Source: a bacterium (GTDB taxonomy: Bacteria > Myxococcota_A > Bradymonadia > UBA7976 > UBA1532). From it: 33,290 nucleotides of DNA. The stretch covers positions 1-33,290 of the forward strand of contig JAUHXL010000024.1 of assembly GCA_030426945.1 (NCBI GenBank). The letters are read 5' to 3'. The notes below the pieces were generated by a model. It was not told the origin of the DNA. It made no database searches and was given only the letters and a program-made list of their open reading frames with translations. Position numbers and translations under genes: made by a program. Of the stretch, positions 16,729 through 24,206 are shown one piece after another. Position 1 is the first letter of the stretch; each line of letters opens with the position of its first letter.

Positions 16729-17331
16729 ATGGGTGGAGCGTTGCGGCGAGGTGCCGTACTCGTCGCCGCGCTGCTGCTGGTCGGCTGTGACGACGGGGGC
16801 GGCGACGCGGACGCGCAGGTTCGGCCCGGCGAGGGCGACTGCGACCTGGTGTACGACCCGGCGCGTCCCGAGGCTTGGTGCTTGCGGGATCAGAGCGTTC
16901 AGCTCGAATGCAGCGAGCGGTACGGCTGGAGTCTGGAGTTCAACTCGGCCGAGGCGTTCCGTGGGCCACCGCCCGAGTGTCTCGACGACGTGCTGAGCCA
17001 GGGCGTGAACTTCTGGATGGCGTTGCCCATCGTCGGGCCGGGGCGGCATGCGGTCGCGCGGGGCGGGCTGTGGGACGACGGGCACACCGTCCCGTTGAGC
17101 GAGGGCGAGGCTGTGCTGACGCTCATCGAGCCGGACATGCACCAGATTGACCGTGACGACGAGAGCGCTGCGGTCTGGGTCCGGGGCAGCTTCGACGTGA
17201 CGCTTCGGAGCGGGGTCCGGGTGGCGGGGCCGATCGCGGCCAGCGCGTGCGCGCCGGAGAACCTGTGCGTCGAGGCGCAGGCGGTGCCGGTGCTGCCGGG
17301 TGGGACGTTCGAGGCGGGTGGTGGGGAGTGA
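16729..17331 (+). CDS. small lipoprotein, 200 aa, second of a related pair
   Basis: The ATG at 16729 is five bases after the preceding stop; a GTG at 16720 overlapping that stop as GTGA is an alternative start, so the pair is almost certainly one operon. MGGALRRGAVLVAALLLVGC gives a lipobox with Cys20. The body contains six further cysteines and a C-terminal beta segment homologous to that of the upstream gene. It lacks that gene's long Ala/Asp tether. No enzyme motif is seen. The stop is followed 35 bases later by a cluster of hexamer arrays. Confidence 0.75.
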   Translation: MGGALRRGAVLVAALLLVGCDDGGGDADAQVRPGEGDCDLVYDPARPEAWCLRDQSVQLECSERYGWSLEFNSAEAFRGPPPECLDDVLSQGVNFWMALPIVGPGRHAVARGGLWDDGHTVPLSEGEAVLTLIEPDMHQIDRDDESAAVWVRGSFDVTLRSGVRVAGPIAASACAPENLCVEAQAVPVLPGGTFEAGGGE

Positions 17332-17365
17332 GGCGGGTGGTGGGTGGGGGTCGGGGTGAGGTTCG

Positions 17366-17415
<50 letters not shown>

Positions 17416-17466
17416 GGGGCGGCCTGCGGGCGCTGGGGTGAGTGGGCGTTCCTGGCGCGGCAGGGA

Positions 17467-17496
17467 GGGCAAGGGCGAGGGCAAGGGCAAGGGCAA
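17467..17496 (+). repeat. hexamer array, GGGCAA-type x5
   Basis: Units GGGCAA, GGGCGA, then GGGCAA three times, preceded by GA and followed by GGGCGG. Confidence 0.8.
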
Positions 17497-17525
17497 GGGC
17501 GGACGCTGCGGCAGACTGAGGCTTT

Positions 17526-17540
17526 CGGGCACGGGCACGG
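17526..17540 (+). repeat. short CGGGCA array (2 units)
   Basis: GCTTTCGGGCACGGGCACGG: same entry sequence as the longer arrays but only two units, directly upstream of a TAGAAT box and the next gene. Confidence 0.7.
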
Positions 17541-17631
17541 TTGGCGCTGTGCTCCTTGCTGCGTGGGTGGCGTAGAATAAGGGCTCGGTGCGGGCGTCGG
17601 GCGCGCACCCTACCCTTTCCGGAGGTTCACC

Positions 17632-18804
17632 GTGCTCCGCTCGACTGCGGTCCTGGCCGCTCTGCTTCTCCTCACCGCGTGCGGCAGCACGCAGAAACCT
17701 CGCGCCTACTACGACAGCACCGGGTTCCAGCAGGCGCCCGCGTCGAACGCTCAGCGAGCGGCGCTGGCGTCGACGGCGAAGTCGCGGTTGAAGGGGCGGA
17801 AGGTCGCCGTGCGGCAGAACGGGAAGACGGCGCCGGTGACGGCGTTCGAGAAGCTGCCGGTGGCGGTGCTGCAGGCGCTGCTTGTGGTCAGCGACGACGG
17901 GCGCAAGGGGGCCGAGGCCGATCTGTTGATCCCCGTGAAGGGCGAAGGCACCTATCCGGTGACGGTGGTGGTCGATCTGAACGGTTCGATGGTGGCCGAG
18001 GCGGGGCCCAAGCTGCGGTGGCCGACGCCGAAGAGCGAGGGCGACCTGCAGCGCGGCTTCGGGACGGGGCCGCTGCAGAAGACGGGGCGGTCGCATTGGG
18101 ACGAACCTTCGCGGCTGGCGCTGCAGTCGGCGCTGGAGCGGCTGTCGGCGGCGGAGCGCAAGGCGCTGGTGGCGATGCCCTTCGTGCGGGCGCCCAACGG
18201 CAAGCCGAAGGAGCGCGCGGGGCAGCACATCGTGCAGAACTGCGGCGAGAAGCTGTTCGTGTACGACCGAGCGTTCCAGAGCCAGGGCGTTCAGTTCGTC
18301 GGCACGCCGAGCGCGCCGCTGCCGGCCAGCGCGATGGTGGTGCTGCACGAGCTGGGGCACGCGCTGCACAGCCGGCCGGGGCGGCTGGCCTATTGCGCGT
18401 ACGAGCGTGAGGTGGCGGCGGTCAACAAAGCGAAGGCGAGCTACAACGCCAAGGTGAAGCGCTACAACCAGCTCGCGAAGCAGAACAAGCGGTCCGAGGC
18501 GCAGAAGGTGGGCAAGGAGCTCGAGCGCGAGGGGCCGGCGCTCGAGAAGCGGGCGGCGGCGGTGAAGAAGCGCGGCGATCAGGCGGGGGCCTTGCTACGC
18601 AAGGGGCCCGTACTGGCGGCGTATCAGAAGGTGCTGGGCAAGAAGCCGGCGCCGACGCGCTACGGCGAGCAATCGGTGCAGGAGTCTTTCGCGGAGTCTT
18701 TCGCGCTGTATCACGCGGATCCCGACGCGCTGGGGCGCGTGCTGCCCGCGGTGCTGGCGTGGTTCCGCGCCGGGGGGCATCTGAAGGCGTTGGGCGAGGG
18801 GTGA
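17632..18804 (+). CDS. lipoprotein with HELGH zinc-metalloprotease motif (anthrax lethal factor-like), 390 aa
   Basis: GTG start at 17632, six bases after GGAGG. MLRSTAVLAALLLLTACGST is a lipoprotein signal with Cys17. Residues 160-250 hold the catalytic region: VVLHELGHALHSRPG with His239, Glu240 and His243. Past a charged helical, probably coiled-coil insert (about 255-318) comes QESFAESFALYHADP, whose Glu355 is a plausible third zinc ligand. The order HELGH plus ESFAESFALY resembles the ATLF-like (anthrax lethal factor-related) gluzincin domain, here with a helical insert between the motifs. Such enzymes cleave peptides; the substrate here is unknown. It would act in the periplasm or at the surface. 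A TAGAAT box at 17573 might be its promoter. Confidence 0.82.
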   Translation: MLRSTAVLAALLLLTACGSTQKPRAYYDSTGFQQAPASNAQRAALASTAKSRLKGRKVAVRQNGKTAPVTAFEKLPVAVLQALLVVSDDGRKGAEADLLIPVKGEGTYPVTVVVDLNGSMVAEAGPKLRWPTPKSEGDLQRGFGTGPLQKTGRSHWDEPSRLALQSALERLSAAERKALVAMPFVRAPNGKPKERAGQHIVQNCGEKLFVYDRAFQSQGVQFVGTPSAPLPASAMVVLHELGHALHSRPGRLAYCAYEREVAAVNKAKASYNAKVKRYNQLAKQNKRSEAQKVGKELEREGPALEKRAAAVKKRGDQAGALLRKGPVLAAYQKVLGKKPAPTRYGEQSVQESFAESFALYHADPDALGRVLPAVLAWFRAGGHLKALGEG

Positions 18805-18840
18805 GGCAGGAGCGTGACGGTCGCCGCGGCGGGTCGTGGG

Positions 18841-19074
18841 CGTGGTCGTAGCCGTGGTCGATTGGGTTCGGGGCGGTGGGTGGGACGCTCCCCTCGCCCG
18901 CGGACGGTGGTCGTCGTCGTTCGGGACTTCGGCGTCGATCAGGATGGGTACGGGTGCCGCGGCGGAGCGTTGTCGTGGTCGTGGTCGGCTGGCGGTCTTC
19001 CTCTTGCCCGAGCGCTGTTGCTCGTCGGACGCTGGCTCGGGTCGACCACGACGACGACTACGACCACGACGACG
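18841..19074. repeat. gene-free interval with scattered CGTGGT / ACCACG repeats
   Basis: CGTGGTCGTAGCCGTGGTCG at 18841-18860 and TCGTGGTCGTGGTCGG near 18973-18988 face CGACCACGACGACGACTACG at 19043-19062 and CGACCACGACGACG to 19074, so the two ends are partly complementary. It looks like a degenerate relative of the hexamer arrays (unit GGTCGT). The 18805-19116 interval holds no convincing gene. Confidence 0.55.
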
Positions 19075-19116
19075 CCTTTGGGGAATGGAGCGCTGGGGTG
19101 CGTCGGGGCTGGGTGA

Positions 19117-20241
19117 TCAGCTCAGGCGCTGCGGGGCGTCGAAGCGAGCCGGGGCGGCGCGCAGGCCGCTTCGCACCACGGCGTCCCAGCGTCGCGCGCC
19201 CCAAGCCAGCTGCCAGGCGTCGAGGGCGGGCACGCGCGATCGCAGCGCGTCGGCGCGGCCGACCAGCCGGCGCGAGGTGCGCAGCCAGGCGGACCAGGGG
19301 CGCGAGGCGCGGAGGCCGAGCTCGTCGGCGAGGTGGTCGCCGATGAGGTAGCGGCAGGCGGCCTCGTCGAGGCCGGGGCCGCTGCCGGGCGGGCGGTAGG
19401 CGTCGAACAGGGCGCGCGCCAGGGCGCGGCTGTCGTCGTCGGGTGGGCGCTGGGTGGCGCCGATGAAGGCGGTCAGGTGCTCGGCGGCGACGCGATCGGC
19501 GGGCAGCAGCTGGGGCTCGACGCCGATGAGCGCGCCCACGTGCCGCCACAGAACCATGTAATCCTCGGCCTCGCCGCGGTCGACGCGCAGGCCCATCAGC
19601 TCGAGGCCGCCGAGCAGGATCGACGAGAACAGCAGGATGGTGGCCACCATGTCGTGCTGGTTCAGCGGCAGCGACCAGGCGGCGTGATTCCAGCGACCGG
19701 AGCGCAGGGTCAGGCCGCGCACGGCGGCGTGCATCACGCGCACCTTGCCGGTGATGACGAAGCCGTCGGCGCCGGGGGCGAGGCCGCCGGGCAGGTTGAC
19801 GGCCTGGACGAAGCGGGCGGTCTCGTCGAGGCGGCGGCGCGCGCGCGTGTGCAGCTGGCCGGACAGCACGAGGGGCTTGTTGCCGGCGGGCGCGCAGTAG
19901 CCCAGCACGAGGCTGCGGGCGCCCAGCACGAGGCCGGCGATGGGGCCGGCGCGCAGCAGCACGCGGCCGCCGCGGTCGAGGCGCTCGGGGTCGGCCGATA
20001 CGGCGCACATGGCCTCGTACAGCGCGCGGGCGGGCGCGGGCGCCGGCTCGCCGCGGAGGGCGCGGTCGAGGGCGCGCAGTGAGGGCGGGTGCGCGGCGAC
20101 GGCGTCGGCCAGGGGGTCGCCGCGGTCGAGGGCGGCCACCATGGTGTCGAACAGCGCGCCGAAGCGGGCGCGGTTGGCCTCGGGCGCGCGGACGCGGGCG
20201 GGCCAGAGGTCGGCGGCGGGCGGGGTGGCGGCGGCGTGCAT
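19117..20241 (-). CDS. DUF2236 / latex-clearing-protein (LCP/MpaB)-type heme oxygenase homologue, 374 aa
   Basis: Start ATG at 20241; a TTG further upstream is less likely. The family includes rubber oxygenase LCP and fungal MpaB, which bind heme b and cleave carbon-carbon double bonds. The LCP heme-pocket pattern is visible: Arg137 and Thr141 in RARRRLDETARFV, and His171 in KVRVMHAAVRG. The Arg-to-His distance of 34 residues equals that recalled for LCP of strain K30 (Arg164, Thr168, His198). LPLNQHDMVATILLFSSILL and EAEDYMVLWRHVGALIGVEP are also family features. No export signal is seen, so it is likely cytosolic, unlike true LCP. The substrate is unknown. The gene downstream of its own promoter region shares strand with the protein at 20339-21139, 97 bases away. 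Confidence 0.85.
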   Translation of the reverse strand: MHAAATPPAADLWPARVRAPEANRARFGALFDTMVAALDRGDPLADAVAAHPPSLRALDRALRGEPAPAPARALYEAMCAVSADPERLDRGGRVLLRAGPIAGLVLGARSLVLGYCAPAGNKPLVLSGQLHTRARRRLDETARFVQAVNLPGGLAPGADGFVITGKVRVMHAAVRGLTLRSGRWNHAAWSLPLNQHDMVATILLFSSILLGGLELMGLRVDRGEAEDYMVLWRHVGALIGVEPQLLPADRVAAEHLTAFIGATQRPPDDDSRALARALFDAYRPPGSGPGLDEAACRYLIGDHLADELGLRASRPWSAWLRTSRRLVGRADALRSRVPALDAWQLAWGARRWDAVVRSGLRAAPARFDAPQRLS

Positions 20242-20338
20242 GGGCTCAGGCTGTCCTCGGGGCCGGGGTCGGGTCAACGGCGGCGTCGACGGCGAGCCGG
20301 GCGGTGGACTGCGGCGGCGTCGACGCGCGCGCCCGGCG

Positions 20339-21139
20339 TCAGCGGCGCGCGCGGCGGCGGCCCAGCGCTCGCTTCGCCTGCAGCGCCGCCGTCAGGCCGA
20401 CCGAGCGCGCGAAGTTCCAGCCGGTGCAGGGCACCAGCAGCGGCAGACCGTAGCCCTGATCGAAGTGCGGGTTGCGCTGCAGGAACCAACGCACCGCGGG
20501 GCTGGCCGTGCGGGCCAGCCGCGCGCGCTGGCGGTCGTCGAGGCGCCCGGCGCGGGGCTCGACCACGAGGCCGTCGGCGTTCAGCCGGTGGCCGAACAAC
20601 TCCTGGTAGAGGGACCGCATCCACGGCGAGGGCTCGTAATCGGGGCTGGGCATCAGGCCGCGCGTGCGGCGATGCGTGAAGCCGTAGGTGAAGGGCGACA
20701 TGCACAGGCCGACGTAGATGCCGGGGCGGCGCGCGAACAGGGCGCGTCGGACGCCGAAGTCCAAGGCCACGCGACGGAACCCGGTGGTCGTCAGGTCGCG
20801 GCCGGTCCAGGCGTGGCGGGTGAAGGTGGTCATGTAGAACAGGTCGATGTCGCGCCCCTGGTGCGTGTACGGGCGCACGCGGCCGAGCACGAAGGCCACC
20901 GCCTGCCCTTCGTGGCGGGACAGCGCCACGGTGCAGTAGGACCAGTCGACGGACGGATCGAAGAGCGCCTCGGTGTAGACCTCGGACTCGGCGGCGAGGT
21001 CGCCCTCGTGGGCCCCCACCATAGCGTCGTTCTGGACTTCGAGCAGTTCTTTGCGGAGCTGGCCGAAGGTCGACGCGTCCACCGTCAGCAGGTCGATCAT
21101 CTCGAGGGTGAGCGGCTGGGTCGATGGGTTCGTGGACAC
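20339..21139 (-). CDS. unknown protein, 266 aa, possibly acetyltransferase-like
   Basis: GTG at 21139 is chosen because GAGAAG lies at a usable distance and upstream residues look random; an ATG at the MIDLLTVDAS site is an alternative. The product shows alternating strands and helices: YCTVALSRHEGQAVAFVLGR, DLFYMTTFTRHAWTGRDLTT, IYVGLCMSPFTYGFTHRRT. The strand-helix pattern and the tract TTFTRHAWTGRDLTTTGFRR slightly recall a GNAT fold, but no clear acetyl-CoA loop is present. No signal peptide or membrane segment. It probably shares a transcript with the heme oxygenase homologue downstream, so the two may act on one pathway. Confidence 0.7.
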   Translation of the reverse strand: MSTNPSTQPLTLEMIDLLTVDASTFGQLRKELLEVQNDAMVGAHEGDLAAESEVYTEALFDPSVDWSYCTVALSRHEGQAVAFVLGRVRPYTHQGRDIDLFYMTTFTRHAWTGRDLTTTGFRRVALDFGVRRALFARRPGIYVGLCMSPFTYGFTHRRTRGLMPSPDYEPSPWMRSLYQELFGHRLNADGLVVEPRAGRLDDRQRARLARTASPAVRWFLQRNPHFDQGYGLPLLVPCTGWNFARSVGLTAALQAKRALGRRRARR

Positions 21140-21257
21140 GGCGGGCGCTTCTCGGCATAGGAATCTGCGAAGGCCGGAATTCGGCCACAACCAAAGCCCG
21201 CGAAGCAAGAGGGGTTCTGCTCATGGGGTCTGCTCACGCGCCGTTGGTCGTCGTTCC

Positions 21258-21299
21258 GACCGGCTGTCAGCTCTCAGCTCTCAGCTCTCAGCCGGGCCC
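21258..21299 (-). repeat. 42-base dispersed element (copy 3)
   Basis: On the minus strand begins GGGCCCGGCTGAGAGCTGA and ends GCTGACAGCCGGTC, with four heptamers. It sits in the region between divergent genes 21139 (minus) and 21475 (plus). The 21140-21474 interval otherwise contains no gene. Confidence 0.75.
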
Positions 21300-21474
21300 C
21301 GATCGCTGGACTGGGTTTGCGACCAGCCGGCAAGCTCGCGATGTCGGGAATCCGTGCCGACGGTACACTCGTCGCGACGAAACCGAGCGCTGACCGCCGA
21401 TAGCCCGTGTGCCGCGGCGCGACGTGCGGTGGGCCACCCTCGGTGCCGAATCGAACCCAGGAAGAGGACGCAGG

Positions 21475-21993
21475 ATGGATCTCGGAGAAGCAATCCGGCG
21501 GTCGGTGCCCGAGACGCTGGCCGCCTACGTGGTGGGCGTCGATCACGTGGCGCTCGCCGTGCCGGATCTGGAGGCGAGCCTTCGCTTCTACACGGGCCTG
21601 CTGGGCTTCCGGAAGGTGGCCGAGCGGGAGACGCGGGGCGAGCGCACGGGCATGCGCTCGGCGGTGGTGCAGGCGGGCGATCTGACGCTGGTGCTGGTGA
21701 TGGGTACCGAGCCGGAGAGTCAGGTGAGTCGGTTCGTCGAGCGCTGCGGCCCGGGCGTGCAGCACGTCGCGCTGCGGGTGACGTGCCTCGAGCAGGCCAT
21801 GGCGGGGCTGACGGCGCGGGGCGTGCGCTTCGACACGGACCTGATCGAGGGGCCCTTCACGCGCCAGGTGTTCCTGGCCCGCGACGCGGCCTCGGGCGTG
21901 CGCGTCGAGCTCATCGAGCGGCGCGGCGACGGGTTCAGCGATGGCCCCGTGCAGCAGCTGTTCCGCACGATGGAGGCCGGGGATCTCTGGTGA
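21475..21993 (+). CDS. half-size HPPD/HmaS-like VOC dioxygenase, 172 aa
   Basis: ATG at 21475 after GAAGAGGACGCAGG. The sequence corresponds to the catalytic C-terminal domain of 4-hydroxyphenylpyruvate dioxygenase (HPPD) and hydroxymandelate synthase (HmaS), which are about twice as long. The three iron ligands are all present: His24 in VDHVALAV, His97 in GVQHVALRV and Glu145 in VELIERRG. The closing segment GDGFSDGPVQQLFRTMEAGD matches the gating helix of HPPD (its pattern is GFGxGNFxxLFxxxE). The stretch between His97 and Glu145 is shorter than in HPPD. The expected chemistry is oxidative decarboxylation of a 2-oxo acid with Fe(II) and O2, in the cytosol. It overlaps the aminotransferase gene by 4 bases. 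A non-HPPD VOC role is possible. Confidence 0.85.
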   Translation: MDLGEAIRRSVPETLAAYVVGVDHVALAVPDLEASLRFYTGLLGFRKVAERETRGERTGMRSAVVQAGDLTLVLVMGTEPESQVSRFVERCGPGVQHVALRVTCLEQAMAGLTARGVRFDTDLIEGPFTRQVFLARDAASGVRVELIERRGDGFSDGPVQQLFRTMEAGDLW

Positions 21994-23192
21994 TCATCGC
22001 GCCCGATAGCCTGATGGCCCGCGTCGGCGAGGCGATGAACGTGCTGAACGGGCTGGCCGAGCGCCACCCGGACGCCATCTCGTTCGCGGCCGGGCGTCCT
22101 GCCGCCGAGGTGGTGGCCTGGCCGACGTTGGACGACGCGTTGGACGCGTCGCGCATCGCGCGCGCCGGCACCGCGGCGTGGCAGTACGGCCCCACCCCCG
22201 GCCTTCTCGGGCCGCTGATCAGCGCGCTGTGGGCGGCGGACGAGGGGGGGTCGATCGATCCCGAGGCGGTGATCGCGACGACGGGCGCCCAGGAGGCGCT
22301 GTGGTTGGTGCTGACCGCCCTGTTCGAGCCGGGGGACGTGCTGCTGGTGCCGGATCCCACCTACGTCGGCGCGACCGGGGCGGCGGCGGTGGCGCGGGTG
22401 CCGGTGGCGCCCGTGTGGCCCCTGACGCCCGAGCGGGTGGCCGCCACGGTCGAGGCGCTGGCGGCCGAGGGGCGGCGGGCCCGCGCGCTGTACCTGGTGC
22501 CCGACTTCGCCAACCCCGAGGGCGACACGCTGGACGAAGCCACCCGGCGCGCGCTGGTGGCCCTGGCGCGGCGGACGGGTCTGCTGCTGCTGGAAGACTC
22601 CCCCTACCGAGCGTTCGCCTTCGAGGCGCCGCCGCCGCCCAGCCTGCTGGCGCTGGACGGCCAGGGCCACGTGGTTCAGCTCGGCTCGTTCGCCAAGACG
22701 CTGTCGCCCGGACTGCGGCTGGGGTGGCTGGCGTGGCCGGGCGCGCCCGCGGAGGCGTTCGCGGCGCTGGTGCGGGCGAAGAGCTTCGTGACGCTGAACA
22801 CCTCGGCCCTGACCCAGGCCCTCGCCGAGGGCTTCGTGCGGCGATCGGGCGCGCCCGGGCTGCGCGCGTTGACCGCGCCCGCGCGATCGCTCTATCGGTC
22901 CCGGCGCGACGCGCTGGTGGACGCTCTGGAGCGTCGGCTGGGCCGCGTGGACGCGCGCTGGTCGACGCCCGGCGGCGGCTTCTTCCTCAGCCTTCGCCTG
23001 CCCTTCGACTTCGACACCGACGACATGCACGCGTGCGCGGCCCGGCACGGCGTGCTGGTGTGTCCGATGCACCTGTTCTCGCCCACGGGGCGGGGGCGCG
23101 ACACCCTGCGGCTGGCCTTCGCCAACGTCGAGCCGGACCAGATCGCCGAGGGGGTCGACCGGCTGGCGCGCGCGCTGGAGGCCCGATGCTGA
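21990..23192 (+). CDS. PLP-dependent class I/II aminotransferase (LysN / MocR-domain type), 400 aa
   Basis: GTG start at 21990 overlaps the previous stop as GTGA. The fold-type I aminotransferase landmarks are present: YGPTPGLLGPL (substrate/phosphate region, about 66-76), Asn175 in PDFANPEG, Asp203 and Tyr206 in LLLEDSPYRAF, the Schiff-base lysine Lys236 in GSFAKTLSPGLRLGW, and the C-terminal DTLRLAFANV with the carboxylate-binding Arg. The pattern fits the 2-aminoadipate aminotransferase/MocR-type subgroup, without the DNA-binding domain of MocR regulators. It exchanges an amino group between an amino acid and a 2-oxo acid; the exact substrate cannot be read. Its gene lies between a 2-oxo-acid dioxygenase-like gene and a hydroxyacid dehydrogenase gene. 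Confidence 0.9.
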   Translation: MIIAPDSLMARVGEAMNVLNGLAERHPDAISFAAGRPAAEVVAWPTLDDALDASRIARAGTAAWQYGPTPGLLGPLISALWAADEGGSIDPEAVIATTGAQEALWLVLTALFEPGDVLLVPDPTYVGATGAAAVARVPVAPVWPLTPERVAATVEALAAEGRRARALYLVPDFANPEGDTLDEATRRALVALARRTGLLLLEDSPYRAFAFEAPPPPSLLALDGQGHVVQLGSFAKTLSPGLRLGWLAWPGAPAEAFAALVRAKSFVTLNTSALTQALAEGFVRRSGAPGLRALTAPARSLYRSRRDALVDALERRLGRVDARWSTPGGGFFLSLRLPFDFDTDDMHACAARHGVLVCPMHLFSPTGRGRDTLRLAFANVEPDQIAEGVDRLARALEARC

Positions 23193-24187
23193 CGCTCCCG
23201 GGCGATGTGGTGCGGGGCGCGCTGGTGGCGGCGCTGGGGGCGCGCGGCGTGCCCCTGGCCGACGCGAGCGACGTGGCCGACGCGCTGATCACGGCCACGC
23301 GGCGCGGCGTGCACACGCACGGGCTGCGGCTGGTACCGACCTACCTGGCGGAGCTGGACGGTGGCCGCGCGCGCGCCGTGCCCACGCTGACCTGGACGCA
23401 GCCCCGGCCGGCCTTCGCGCACCTCGGCGCGGGCGGCGCGCTGGGCCTCGTCGCCGGGCTGCACGCGGCCCGGCGCGCGGCGTCCCTGGCCGAGACCCAC
23501 GGCGTGGGCGCCGTCGCGGTCGCCGACTCGAACCACTTCGGGCCGGCCTCGGCCTTCACGCTGCCGCTGGCGCGGGCGGGCCTGGTCGGGCTGGCGTTCA
23601 GCAACGCCGACGTGCTGATGACCGCGCCCGGCGGGCGGACGCCGACGCTGGGCACGAACCCGCTGTCGATCGCCGCGCCGGGCGCCGACGACGAGGTGTT
23701 CTGCCTGGACATGGCCACCAGCCAGGTGGCGTGGAGCCGCATCCGCGCCGAGCACGCGGCGCAGGGCACGCTGCCGCCCGGGTGGGCGCTGGACGCCGCG
23801 GGGCGTGACTGCGCCGAGCCGAGCGCCGGCCCGCCCGCGATGGCCTGCACGCTGGGCGGCTACAAGGGCGCGGGGCTGGGGCTGGCGATCGAGCTCTTGT
23901 GCGCGGGCCTGGCGGGCTCGAGCTTCGGCAGCGAGATGAGCCATCTGTACGCGCCGCCCTGGGACACGCCGCGCGACGTCGCGCACCTGATCCTGGCCAT
24001 CCGACCGCCCAACCCGACCTTCCGCGCGCGGGTGTCGGCGTACCTCGCGTGGTACCGCGCGCAGCCCCGCGAAGACGGGCAGCCGACGCTGGTGCCGGGC
24101 GATCTCGAGCGCGACGCGGCGGCGCGGTCCGAGCGCGTCCCGGTCGAGCCGGCGGTGGCCGAGGCGCTCGGCCTGACGGCGGACTGA
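23186..24187 (+). CDS. Ldh2-family (malate/L-lactate/ureidoglycolate-type) NAD(P)-dependent dehydrogenase, 333 aa
   Basis: ATG at 23186, overlapping the aminotransferase gene by 7 bases. The Ldh2/ComC fold is recognised by RRGVHTHGLRLVPTYL (about 39-54), the catalytic His117 in DSNHFGPAS, GTNPLSIAAPG, LDMATSQVAWSRI and the Gly-rich GGYKGAGLGLAIELLCAGLA. Members oxidise or reduce 2-hydroxy acids (malate, lactate, ureidoglycolate) or reduce cyclic imino acids such as piperideine-2-carboxylate. The position after a dioxygenase-like and an aminotransferase gene suggests it acts on a 2-hydroxy or 2-oxo acid made in that route. It is the last gene of the operon; the minus-strand gene that converges ends 19 bases away. 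Confidence 0.9.
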   Translation: MLTLPGDVVRGALVAALGARGVPLADASDVADALITATRRGVHTHGLRLVPTYLAELDGGRARAVPTLTWTQPRPAFAHLGAGGALGLVAGLHAARRAASLAETHGVGAVAVADSNHFGPASAFTLPLARAGLVGLAFSNADVLMTAPGGRTPTLGTNPLSIAAPGADDEVFCLDMATSQVAWSRIRAEHAAQGTLPPGWALDAAGRDCAEPSAGPPAMACTLGGYKGAGLGLAIELLCAGLAGSSFGSEMSHLYAPPWDTPRDVAHLILAIRPPNPTFRARVSAYLAWYRAQPREDGQPTLVPGDLERDAAARSERVPVEPAVAEALGLTAD

Positions 24188-24206
24188 GATCGCCGCGCTC
24201 TCGGGC

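Noticed and set aside
17541-17578. Promoter with TTGGCG and TAGAAT ahead of the HELGH lipoprotein gene
   Set aside because: The spacer of 26 bases is too long, and no other -35 box fits; only the TAGAAT box is mentioned.
20242-20277. TTG start for the heme oxygenase homologue
   Set aside because: The added residues (TRPRPRGQPEP) are not conserved-looking, and an ATG is present at 20241.
20339-21139. Clear GNAT acetyltransferase call for the protein upstream of the heme oxygenase
   Set aside because: No recognisable acetyl-CoA loop (Q/R-x-x-G-x-G/A), so the family is left open.
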